Shown one piece after another: positions 1-6,770 of a DNA stretch of 21,986 bases. Made by a program: the position numbers and the translations under genes. Numbering within the stretch: position 1 is the stretch's first letter; each line of letters begins with the position of its first letter. This DNA comes from DASWTL01 sp966250385 (GTDB taxonomy: Bacteria > Bacteroidota > Bacteroidia > Sphingobacteriales > Sphingobacteriaceae): contig CBINHC010000029.1 in NCBI GenBank assembly GCA_966250385.1, forward strand, positions 1-21,986, in the 5' to 3' direction. The notes beneath the pieces were generated by a model. That model worked only from the letters and a program-made list of their open reading frames with translations. It was not told where the DNA came from and ran no database searches.

Positions 1-100
1 TGAAGATAAAAATTTGCAGGCATCCAATTCAGGCTACCCTGAGCGCCTGCCGAGGCTCTACCGATCTCTTTAAGTGCAATCAATCTTAATCAAAAACATT

Positions 101-640
101 ATGAAAACATTGACAAAACTTAATGTCATCATCGTTTCCGCCCTGCTGATCCTCGGATGTCAGAAGGAAACCGAGCAAAACTCCGCACCGTCGGCTACAT
201 TGGATAACGTAATGCAGTCAACCAAAACTCCGCCGCCCGGATATGTTCCATGTAAGGGCAAGTGCTGTGCTTTTTCACAGGGCTACTGGTTCGCCAAGCC
301 GAACGTAGTCTGGTCTCTCCACCTGACCCTGGGCGGCAACACCTACACCAAAGCCGAAGGCCAGGCGATCTGGGATGCAGTAAAAGGCGGAAACAATAGT
401 CCCCTGTTCAAAGCATTCTTCCAGGGAAGTGCTCTCATCCTTAGCGGCACCGCCAAAGAATGCTCCGACACGATCTACGCAGACATGGTATGGTTTGACA
501 ATCTTCTAAGGGGATTACCGGAGATCACGCCATACAATCTCGACAAATTAGCATCAAAGATCTCCGAAAGCGACCAGGCCAGGCTCCAGGAAATAGCAGG
601 ACGAATTGGCGACTGGATCGATCAGAACCATTGCGACTAG
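101..640 (+). CDS. Cys-containing lipoprotein with SQGYW motif, function unknown
   Basis: This 179-aa protein is predicted to be exported and lipid-anchored. It has a short basic N-terminus, a hydrophobic stretch and a lipobox (LILGC, lipidated Cys20). I chose the ATG at 101, which gives a normal signal peptide; an in-frame GTG at 74 would only add nine residues. After a low-complexity linker (about residues 21-48) comes a compact domain with Cys51, Cys55, Cys56, Cys121 and Cys178, starting with the motif CCAFSQGYWFAKP (55-67). It resembles the SQGYW/TQGYW motif seen in various secreted bacterial proteins, but I cannot assign a function. The paired cysteines suggest disulfides in the periplasm or at the surface. 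A 12-bp perfect hairpin follows the gene. Confidence 0.8.
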   Translation: MKTLTKLNVIIVSALLILGCQKETEQNSAPSATLDNVMQSTKTPPPGYVPCKGKCCAFSQGYWFAKPNVVWSLHLTLGGNTYTKAEGQAIWDAVKGGNNSPLFKAFFQGSALILSGTAKECSDTIYADMVWFDNLLRGLPEITPYNLDKLASKISESDQARLQEIAGRIGDWIDQNHCD

Positions 641-685
641 ACGTTTCTGAACTCCTGCAGGCCTCACCTGCTTATCTTCCGGATA

Positions 686-715
686 CAGAAGTCCTGCACC
701 CCTGCAGGACTTCTG
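686..715 (+). terminator. 12-bp perfect hairpin downstream of the lipoprotein gene
   Basis: The arms CAGAAGTCCTGC (686-697) and GCAGGACTTCTG (704-715) are perfectly complementary around a 6-nt loop. There is no T-run on either side, so it is not a textbook intrinsic terminator. It may protect the 3' end of the upstream mRNA or act as a weak terminator. Confidence 0.45.
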
Positions 716-924
716 CATTCAACGGATGCCCGGATTCGGCCTCAGCCACAAACCAGCAACGCTTTCTCCTGACACCAACCGCTTTTTCACGTTCGGGATT
801 TGCCCGGAAATCTTGCTAAGTCACTGACCGCCAGTTAACAAAATCTCAATGGCATTGAAACTGCGGTAATTTTTTTTTGTTAAATAGTCAGTTCAAATAA
901 TTAACAAACTAAAATCTGGAAAAG

Positions 925-1092
925 ATGAAAACGAAAATGCTAATCGTACTTTTTGCTGCCGGAGTTGCAGTAATGGGATGCAGTTCAACGCAAAGCACCT
1001 CTGGAAACACTGACTCAGTCTCTACACCGAGCACCCTGCCTACTCCTACTGACACCTCAACAACCGATACTACCACAACGGATTCCATGTAG
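925..1092 (+). CDS. small lipoprotein, Ser/Thr/Asp-rich (55 aa)
   Basis: This short reading frame starts at ATG 925 and stops with TAG at 1090-1092. The first 19 residues are a lipoprotein signal ending in the lipobox VMGC (Cys19). The mature part is almost only Ser, Thr, Asp and Pro, with a run of TD/TT pairs, and is presumably unstructured. Upstream is an AT-rich leader typical of the phylum. A second protein of the same design follows 18 bp downstream and the pair ends at a strong terminator, so they look like one transcription unit. The architecture recalls other tiny lipoproteins such as entericidins, but there is no sequence basis for that name. The function is unknown. Confidence 0.7.
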   Translation: MKTKMLIVLFAAGVAVMGCSSTQSTSGNTDSVSTPSTLPTPTDTSTTDTTTTDSM

Positions 1093-1110
1093 GATAAAAG
1101 CGAAAAAATT

Positions 1111-1314
1111 ATGAAAGTACATGTAGCGGGTCTTCTCCTACTCATCGGCACGGTCGCGGCCGCATGTGATGCTTCATCTCCGTCAAACACTGATGGAAAT
1201 GCGGATTCCTCAATAGTCACTGACTCCAATATGCTGCAGGATGACATGACAGAGGATACGGCAGGTCTCGATACATCCGTGATCGACACCTCCGCATCCA
1301 GACCCACGCCATAG
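1111..1314 (+). CDS. small lipoprotein, acidic Ser/Thr/Asp-rich (67 aa)
   Basis: The protein has a signal peptide with lipobox VAAAC and lipidated Cys19, the same position as in the preceding 55-aa protein. The mature part is a low-complexity acidic tail rich in Asp, Ser and Thr, with repeated TD/DT dipeptides. It starts 18 bp after the first small lipoprotein gene, and a 13-bp terminator hairpin begins six bases after its stop. The shared signal length and similar tail composition suggest the two are diverged tandem duplicates. The function is unknown; a periplasmic or surface-tethered peptide is the most that can be said. Confidence 0.65.
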   Translation: MKVHVAGLLLLIGTVAAACDASSPSNTDGNADSSIVTDSNMLQDDMTEDTAGLDTSVIDTSASRPTP

Positions 1315-1319
1315 ACACC

Positions 1320-1354
1320 AAGCAAAAACCGCCTCACCAGCGGTTTTTGCTTTT
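1320..1354 (+). terminator. intrinsic terminator of the small lipoprotein pair
   Basis: The arms AAGCAAAAACCGC (1320-1332) and GCGGTTTTTGCTT (1340-1352) form a perfect 13-bp stem with a 7-nt loop. The descending arm runs into four T at 1351-1354. Because the stem itself is A/T-flanked, it could work on both strands. Confidence 0.85.
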
Positions 1355-1553
1355 AGGATACCTCCGGCACCCGGCACCCCAGGTCTCCCGCTTCCATTTA
1401 AACTACTCTTCCCAACCCGTACCGGCCACCCATATTCCCCAAAAGCCTGATTGTTCCGCGCGGCACCGATCCTTTTTTTACTCAAAAACATCCGGGGACC
1501 TGAAGCTATCATCAACTTTACACGGAAAGAACCTTCCATAAAGCAGATTAGTA

Positions 1554-1561
1554 TATCTTTG
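1554..1561 (+). promoter_or_regulatory. Bacteroidota -7 promoter element upstream of the GH3 gene
   Basis: TATCTTTG matches TAnnTTTG exactly and lies 33 nt before the GH3 start codon. I see no good TTTG -33 partner at the expected distance. Confidence 0.5.
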
Positions 1562-1594
1562 GGGCCATTATTAACCGAGACACACTAGATCAAG

Positions 1595-3298
1595 ATGAAG
1601 GCAAAAATCGGATTTACTTTACTGTTTGCTGTGGCGGCACTCGCCGGCAGCGCGCAGACAAAGAAACCATTCATTGAAAGTTTACAGGAGCAGAACAGCT
1701 GGGTTGATTCCGTTTTCCGGAAATTAAGCCGCCGTGAAAAGATTGCGCAGCTTCTGATGGTCAGAGCGCACACGAACCTCGGCCAGGCATATTCCGACTC
1801 CGTGGCTAAAGTTATTAAAAGGGAACGCCTCGGCGGGGTTGTCTTTTTCCAGGGCGGACCGGAAAGGCAGGCAGAACTGACCAACAGATACCAGGAATTG
1901 TCAAAAACTCCATTGCTTGTCGCGATGGATGCTGAGTGGGGTTTGGGTATGCGCCTGGACAGCACCGTTTCCTACCCATACCAGATGACCCTTGGCGCGA
2001 TCCAGGATAACCAGCTGATCTATGAGATGGGCCGTCAGATCGCAAAGGACTTCAAGCGACTGGGCATGCAGATCAACTTTGCACCCGTCATGGATGTGAA
2101 CAATAACCCGAAGAACCCGGTGATCAATTACCGTTCATTCGGCGATAATAAATACAAAGTAGCGGAAAAAGGCGCTGCCTATATGAAAGGGCTGCAGGAT
2201 GAAGGAGTACTGGTGACCTTGAAGCACTTCCCGGGGCACGGCGATACGGACGTAGATTCGCATCATGACCTGCCGCAGCTGAACTTTACGCGGGAACGCC
2301 TGGATTCACTGGAGATGTATCCGTTCAGGGAAGTTATCCGCCAGGGCGCTTCAGGTATCATGGTTGCCCATATGAACATACCATCCCTTGACCCGACTCC
2401 GAAGCTTCCTTCAACCCTGTCCAAACCCATTGTTACGGGCATTCTCCGGAATGATCTCGGCTATAAGGGACTGATCTTTTCAGATGCTATGGACATGAAG
2501 GGTGTTTCCAAATACTACAAGGACGGTGAAGCCGAGGTCCGGGGCCTGGAAGCAGGAATGGATGTTCTGGAACTGGCTGAGAACTCAAGGGTCGCTATCC
2601 GGGAAATCAGGCGGGCGATTCGCAAGGGCCGGCTGAGCCGTGAACAGATCAGTGCCAGCGTGAAAAAAGTCCTTGCTGCCAAATACTGGGCAGGACTGAA
2701 CCAGCCGGCAACTGTCGACCTGAACAACCTGACTTCGGACCTGAACGGAGCGGAAGCCCGTACCCTTAATGAGAAGCTGGCCGACGCCGCGGTTACGGTA
2801 CTGAACGGCGACAGCCTTATCCGGGGTTTTGACCCTGCCAAAAGAACCGCACTTATCGCGGTCGGCTCGGGCGAGCTGACCGCCTTCCAGAAGGACCTTC
2901 AGGGCCGCTTCACGAACTCCCTGCCTTTCCTGGTGCGCAAAAATGCGGCGCCTGCGGATCTCCGTAAAATGATGCAGGAACTGGCCGGCTATGACCAGAT
3001 CATTGTCGGCGTCTTTGATCAGCGGAAACGTCCGGGCGGCGTACTCGACTTTACGAACGACGTCAAACTTCTGATCGCTGAGCTGGCGGGAATGAATACG
3101 ATCATCAGCGTCTTCGCAAATCCGTATACCGTAGCTGGTCTTCCCGGAATTGAAAAAGCCGGGACCATCCTGATGAATTACCAGAACAGCGACGACCTCC
3201 AGCACGCTGCCGCCAAAGTGATACGGGGTGAACTGAAGGCTACCGGTAAATTACCTGTCACCATCAGCAGCAACTTCCGGAACGGCGACGGCCTGTAG
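1595..3298 (+). CDS. GH3 glycosidase, NagZ-like beta-N-acetylhexosaminidase
   Basis: This 567-aa glycoside hydrolase family 3 protein has a signal peptide (residues 1-20, ending GSAQ), so it is exported, unlike cytoplasmic NagZ of enterobacteria. The TIM-barrel domain spans about 35-370. The NagZ subfamily signature KHFPGHGDT is at 210-218, followed by Asp221 and His223, the Asp-His dyad used as acid/base in this subfamily. Asp297 in the SDAMDM motif is the expected nucleophile. About 380-560 is a second alpha/beta domain. The likely role is hydrolysis of beta-linked N-acetylglucosamine, probably from muropeptides or glycan fragments, in the periplasm. In many Bacteroidota the same two domains are followed by a beta-lactamase-like domain. 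Here the protein stops right after the second domain and a terminator follows. Its own promoter precedes it. Confidence 0.88.
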   Translation: MKAKIGFTLLFAVAALAGSAQTKKPFIESLQEQNSWVDSVFRKLSRREKIAQLLMVRAHTNLGQAYSDSVAKVIKRERLGGVVFFQGGPERQAELTNRYQELSKTPLLVAMDAEWGLGMRLDSTVSYPYQMTLGAIQDNQLIYEMGRQIAKDFKRLGMQINFAPVMDVNNNPKNPVINYRSFGDNKYKVAEKGAAYMKGLQDEGVLVTLKHFPGHGDTDVDSHHDLPQLNFTRERLDSLEMYPFREVIRQGASGIMVAHMNIPSLDPTPKLPSTLSKPIVTGILRNDLGYKGLIFSDAMDMKGVSKYYKDGEAEVRGLEAGMDVLELAENSRVAIREIRRAIRKGRLSREQISASVKKVLAAKYWAGLNQPATVDLNNLTSDLNGAEARTLNEKLADAAVTVLNGDSLIRGFDPAKRTALIAVGSGELTAFQKDLQGRFTNSLPFLVRKNAAPADLRKMMQELAGYDQIIVGVFDQRKRPGGVLDFTNDVKLLIAELAGMNTIISVFANPYTVAGLPGIEKAGTILMNYQNSDDLQHAAAKVIRGELKATGKLPVTISSNFRNGDGL

Positions 3299-3326
3299 TT
3301 TCCTCCTTAAAGTTTTTAAAAAGCAG

Positions 3327-3360
3327 AGCCCCCAATAGCAGGAACTATTGGGGGCTTTTT
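3327..3360 (+). terminator. intrinsic terminator after the GH3 gene
   Basis: AGCCCCCAATAG (3327-3338) pairs perfectly with CTATTGGGGGCT (3345-3356) around a 6-nt loop, followed by a T-run to 3360. It separates the GH3 gene from addA. Confidence 0.93.
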
Positions 3361-3428
3361 ATGAAAAACCGTACCTTGAAGCCATGCGGCATCGTAACTT
3401 AAAACGATACCGCAGACGCAGCAACATC

Positions 3429-6400
3429 ATGTCAGATCTTCCTTCCACTACATCCAGACCCCTCAAGATACTCCAGGCTTCCGCCGGTTCCGGCAAGACA
3501 TTCAGCCTGACGGCACATTACCTGACCCTGCTGTTCTCTTCGGAGAACAAGTACCGGGAGATCCTTGCCGTTACATTTACCAACAAGGCGACCGAAGAGA
3601 TGAAAAGCAGGATTCTGGAGGTTCTCAGGGAACTGGCAACCGGGGAGCCTTCCGCAGAGACGTTCCGGAACATCATCCTGTCGGCGCACCGGGAACTCAA
3701 CCCTGAAAGCCTGCAACAGCTCGCCCGCCGGATCTACCGGCGGATTCTGCATGATTACAGCCGGTTCGCCGTCAATACCATAGACGGGTTCGTTCAGAAG
3801 GTGATCCGGAGCTTTTCCTATGAACTCGGGCTGGATAACGGGTATAAGCTGGAGATGAATATGGAGAAGGTCAAGCAGGACCTGGCAGCGAAACTGAACC
3901 AGCAGCTGGACAAGAATCCGACGCTTCTTGAATGGGTCATCAACCTGGCCCTCGATCGTGTCCGGGATAATAAGAACTGGAACTACCATGAAACGCTGAT
4001 CAACCTTGCCAGCGAGATCTTCAAGGAGCGGTATCTCCCCTTCGAGGAGGCACTTCACGCTCTTGAACAGGAATCCTTATTCAATGACCTTAAAGAAGCC
4101 ACCGAAGCCCAGATCACTTTTTTCGAGGCCGGCATCACTGAACTGGCGAAGGAAGCGGCCGGGGTCTTCAAAGCCTCCGGGGTGGCACTTGATGAACTGA
4201 AAGGGAAGTCGAAGTCACCGCTTTCCTGCCTGGACAAGATCGTTCACGGTGACCTGAGCCGGATCCCTGCGCTTGAGAAGCTGGAGAACAAACCGGAGGC
4301 ATGGCAAAAAGGAGAACTTACGGGGCCGGTCGCAGCGTTATATGAGCGCCTGAACCCCCTTATCGGCCAGATTCTGGCGTTTAATCAGGCTCATGCCCCG
4401 GCTTACCATACTGCAAAGGTCTTTCACGAGAATCTTTACTACCTGCGCCTGATGCAGGAAATGGCGGGTCTGCTCAAAGAATATCGCCAGGAAAATCAGA
4501 GCCTCCTTATCAGCGACGCCCAAAATCTGCTGAAAGGCATTGCGGGCGGCGGGGACGGAAATCCTTCGTTCATTTGGGAAAAGATGGGTAGTAGGTACCG
4601 CCATTTCCTTTTTGACGAATTTCAGGACACCTCATCATTTCAATGGCAGAATTTTCTGCCCCTGGTCCGGAACGCCATCTCAGAAGCCAACGGCCGCCTG
4701 ACCGATCACCTGATCGTCGGCGATGTAAAGCAATCGATCTACCGGTGGCGCAACGGCGACTGGCGGATCCTGCACAGCCAGGCAAAAATGAACGTCGGTG
4801 AGCTGCTGGTGGTGGATGACAACCTCCAGGAAAACTACAGGAGCGCCGCGAACATCATTGACTTTAACAATTTTCTGTTCAAATACGCTCCGCAGTTCCT
4901 GCAAACGCACCTGAACGGGAAGGTCTCTGAAGACGGGGGCGAAGAACTTGCGTCCTGGTGGCAGGATGAAGGCTATGACCGGATCATAACAAGCGCTTAC
5001 GGACAGAGCTTCCAGCAAAAGGCGCCGTCCACGCCGAAAGGAGGATCAGTGGAGATCGGCTATCTACCCGTCAGCGATGCGCGGTCACGAAGTTCCGAAG
5101 CAAAGGAGGAGGCCCTGAAGCGGCTGTCAGAAAAACTAAATTCCTGGTTCGAAACCTCCCGGTACAAGCCGGGACAGATCTGTATCCTGGTCAGAACGAA
5201 CGGTGAAGCAAGGGAAGTAATCGAATTCCTGATGCAGGACCAGCAGGAACGTGACTTCCGGCAAAGCCAGCCGGGGTTCGACGGCGGGCCTCATGTCCCC
5301 TACGAGGTTATGTCGGGTGAAGCGCTTCTGATCGCGAATAACCCGGGAGTGCGCTTGCTGGTCAATACTCTCCGGGCCATGGCCGGCAAGCGGGATGAAA
5401 CAGCATTATACCAGGCGATATGCATTTTTTATTACAATCAGCAGCATAACCGGACCCTTGATCCGGGCGCCTGGCTGAAAATCAAAGGCGCCGCTGTCAG
5501 CGACCTCAGGACCTATCTTCCCGGGGAGCTCTGCGACAATTGGACTGCCTATCAGCAGCTGCCGCTACCTGAGCTGATTGAACAGCTGATCGCAGCATAC
5601 GGTCTGGATAAACTGTCGCTTAACCTGCCGTATCTGCTTGCATTCCGCGATATGGTAAGCGGATTCGTAAAATTCGGTGAGCGCGGGCTCACCAGTTTTA
5701 TCCGGTGGTGGGAGGAAGAAGGTGAAAGCCGCGCCCTCCCTTCATCGGAACAAAGTGATGCGGTCCAGGTGATGACCATTCACAAATCCAAGGGGCTGGC
5801 ATTCGATGTGGTCATGATGCCCTTCTGCAGCTGGAACCTGGATGGAATGCCCAACAGTATATTCTGGGTCAACACCCATGACACCCCGTATTCCATGCTG
5901 AATACCGTTCCGGTGCATTACAAAAAGGCCCTCAGCCGTTCTGATTTTGCCAAAGACTATTTTGAGGAGGTCCTGTTCAACTACATGGATGCCCTGAATA
6001 TGCTCTATGTGGCCACGACGCGCACACGGAAGCATCTGTATATCACCGCTCCCGCGCCTGCAGGCAAGGACGAACAGTTCTCGCTGGCGGGGGATCTGAT
6101 CCGGAAGCCGCTCCTTCTCCACGCCGGCGAGCTTGGATGTACGTTCGAGTCCGGGGAACTGGTCCTGGACGAACCACCGGAACTGAAGCCCGGCATCGAT
6201 TCGGGCACCGTCAACCGGGAGGAGTGGACATTCCGGACCTATCCTTTGTCGGACCGCTTAAATGAAGCGCTTACCGATAAAAAGGTATGGGGGCAGCTTG
6301 ATCTGCTCAGCGGAAACACCTCCCAGCGAAAGGGGATCATACTCCATGAAGTGCTGGCACGGGTAAACAAATTGAACGCCCTCCCGCAGGTCGTAAAACA

Positions 6401-6743
6401 GATGCAGGCTGAAGGTTGGTTCCGAAGATCCGAAGAAGCCGGGATCCTGGAGCTGGCAGGAAGCGTGCTCCTGCAACCGGATCTTAAAAAGCTCCTCGAT
6501 CAGCCCTTCCTGTCCTACAGTGAGCAGACCATCATCAACGGAAGAGGAGAAAGCTACCGGCCGGACAAGGTGCTGATCGGCGAGGACCGGGTGGTTATTA
6601 TTGACTTTAAGTTCACCGGCGAACCGAAACCCGAGCACGCCGCACAGGTTGAGGAGTACCGGCAGCTACTCCTGGAAATGGGCTACCGGAATATTGAAGC
6701 CTTCTTATATTATGGTTATTTAAAGGAACTGAAGGCCGTATAA
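3429..6743 (+). CDS. addA: AddA-type UvrD helicase/exonuclease subunit
   Basis: This 1104-aa superfamily 1 helicase has a C-terminal nuclease. Motifs in order: Walker A ASAGSGKT (17-24), motif Ia VTFTNKAT (48-55), Walker B FDEFQDTS (395-402), GDVKQSIYRWR (431-441), ENYRS (468-472), TIHKSKGL (783-790) and LYVATTRTR (859-867). A RecB-like PD-(D/E)XK nuclease occupies about 965-1100, with His973, Asp1046, Asp1059, Lys1061 and a QVEEY motif from 1073. In the AddAB/RexAB complex this subunit unwinds and degrades double-strand ends to feed RecA recombination. I chose ATG 3429 because the frame continues upstream only through the GH3 terminator, and the first motif then starts about 15 residues in, as usual. 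addB follows after 27 bp, so the two form an operon. Confidence 0.9.
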   Translation: MSDLPSTTSRPLKILQASAGSGKTFSLTAHYLTLLFSSENKYREILAVTFTNKATEEMKSRILEVLRELATGEPSAETFRNIILSAHRELNPESLQQLARRIYRRILHDYSRFAVNTIDGFVQKVIRSFSYELGLDNGYKLEMNMEKVKQDLAAKLNQQLDKNPTLLEWVINLALDRVRDNKNWNYHETLINLASEIFKERYLPFEEALHALEQESLFNDLKEATEAQITFFEAGITELAKEAAGVFKASGVALDELKGKSKSPLSCLDKIVHGDLSRIPALEKLENKPEAWQKGELTGPVAALYERLNPLIGQILAFNQAHAPAYHTAKVFHENLYYLRLMQEMAGLLKEYRQENQSLLISDAQNLLKGIAGGGDGNPSFIWEKMGSRYRHFLFDEFQDTSSFQWQNFLPLVRNAISEANGRLTDHLIVGDVKQSIYRWRNGDWRILHSQAKMNVGELLVVDDNLQENYRSAANIIDFNNFLFKYAPQFLQTHLNGKVSEDGGEELASWWQDEGYDRIITSAYGQSFQQKAPSTPKGGSVEIGYLPVSDARSRSSEAKEEALKRLSEKLNSWFETSRYKPGQICILVRTNGEAREVIEFLMQDQQERDFRQSQPGFDGGPHVPYEVMSGEALLIANNPGVRLLVNTLRAMAGKRDETALYQAICIFYYNQQHNRTLDPGAWLKIKGAAVSDLRTYLPGELCDNWTAYQQLPLPELIEQLIAAYGLDKLSLNLPYLLAFRDMVSGFVKFGERGLTSFIRWWEEEGESRALPSSEQSDAVQVMTIHKSKGLAFDVVMMPFCSWNLDGMPNSIFWVNTHDTPYSMLNTVPVHYKKALSRSDFAKDYFEEVLFNYMDALNMLYVATTRTRKHLYITAPAPAGKDEQFSLAGDLIRKPLLLHAGELGCTFESGELVLDEPPELKPGIDSGTVNREEWTFRTYPLSDRLNEALTDKKVWGQLDLLSGNTSQRKGIILHEVLARVNKLNALPQVVKQMQAEGWFRRSEEAGILELAGSVLLQPDLKKLLDQPFLSYSEQTIINGRGESYRPDKVLIGEDRVVIIDFKFTGEPKPEHAAQVEEYRQLLLEMGYRNIEAFLYYGYLKELKAV

Positions 6744-6770
6744 AACGCCCCTCGGACATCATTGCATTTT

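Noticed and set aside
1..73. Hairpin-like inverted repeat GCAGGC/GCCTGC (16-21, 45-50) upstream of the first gene
   Set aside because: It is short with a 23-nt loop and lies at the window edge; it is not distinguishable from chance.
631..819. 62-aa reading frame after the first lipoprotein gene
   Set aside because: It overlaps the stop of the upstream gene, runs through the 12-bp hairpin, and shows no signal peptide, domain or protein-like composition.
868..905. Promoter candidate for the small lipoprotein pair (TTTG at 876 with TAATTAAC near 898)
   Set aside because: The -7 match is poor and the T-run gives many accidental TTTG placements; I do not call it.
909..1337. 142-aa minus-strand frame opposite the two small lipoproteins
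   Set aside because: It is a shadow of the Ser/Thr-rich coding strand, has low complexity and crosses the terminator at its start.
3348..3428. 27-residue N-terminal extension of AddA
   Set aside because: It starts inside the GH3 terminator hairpin and has no family match; the ATG at 3429 gives the normal distance to Walker A.
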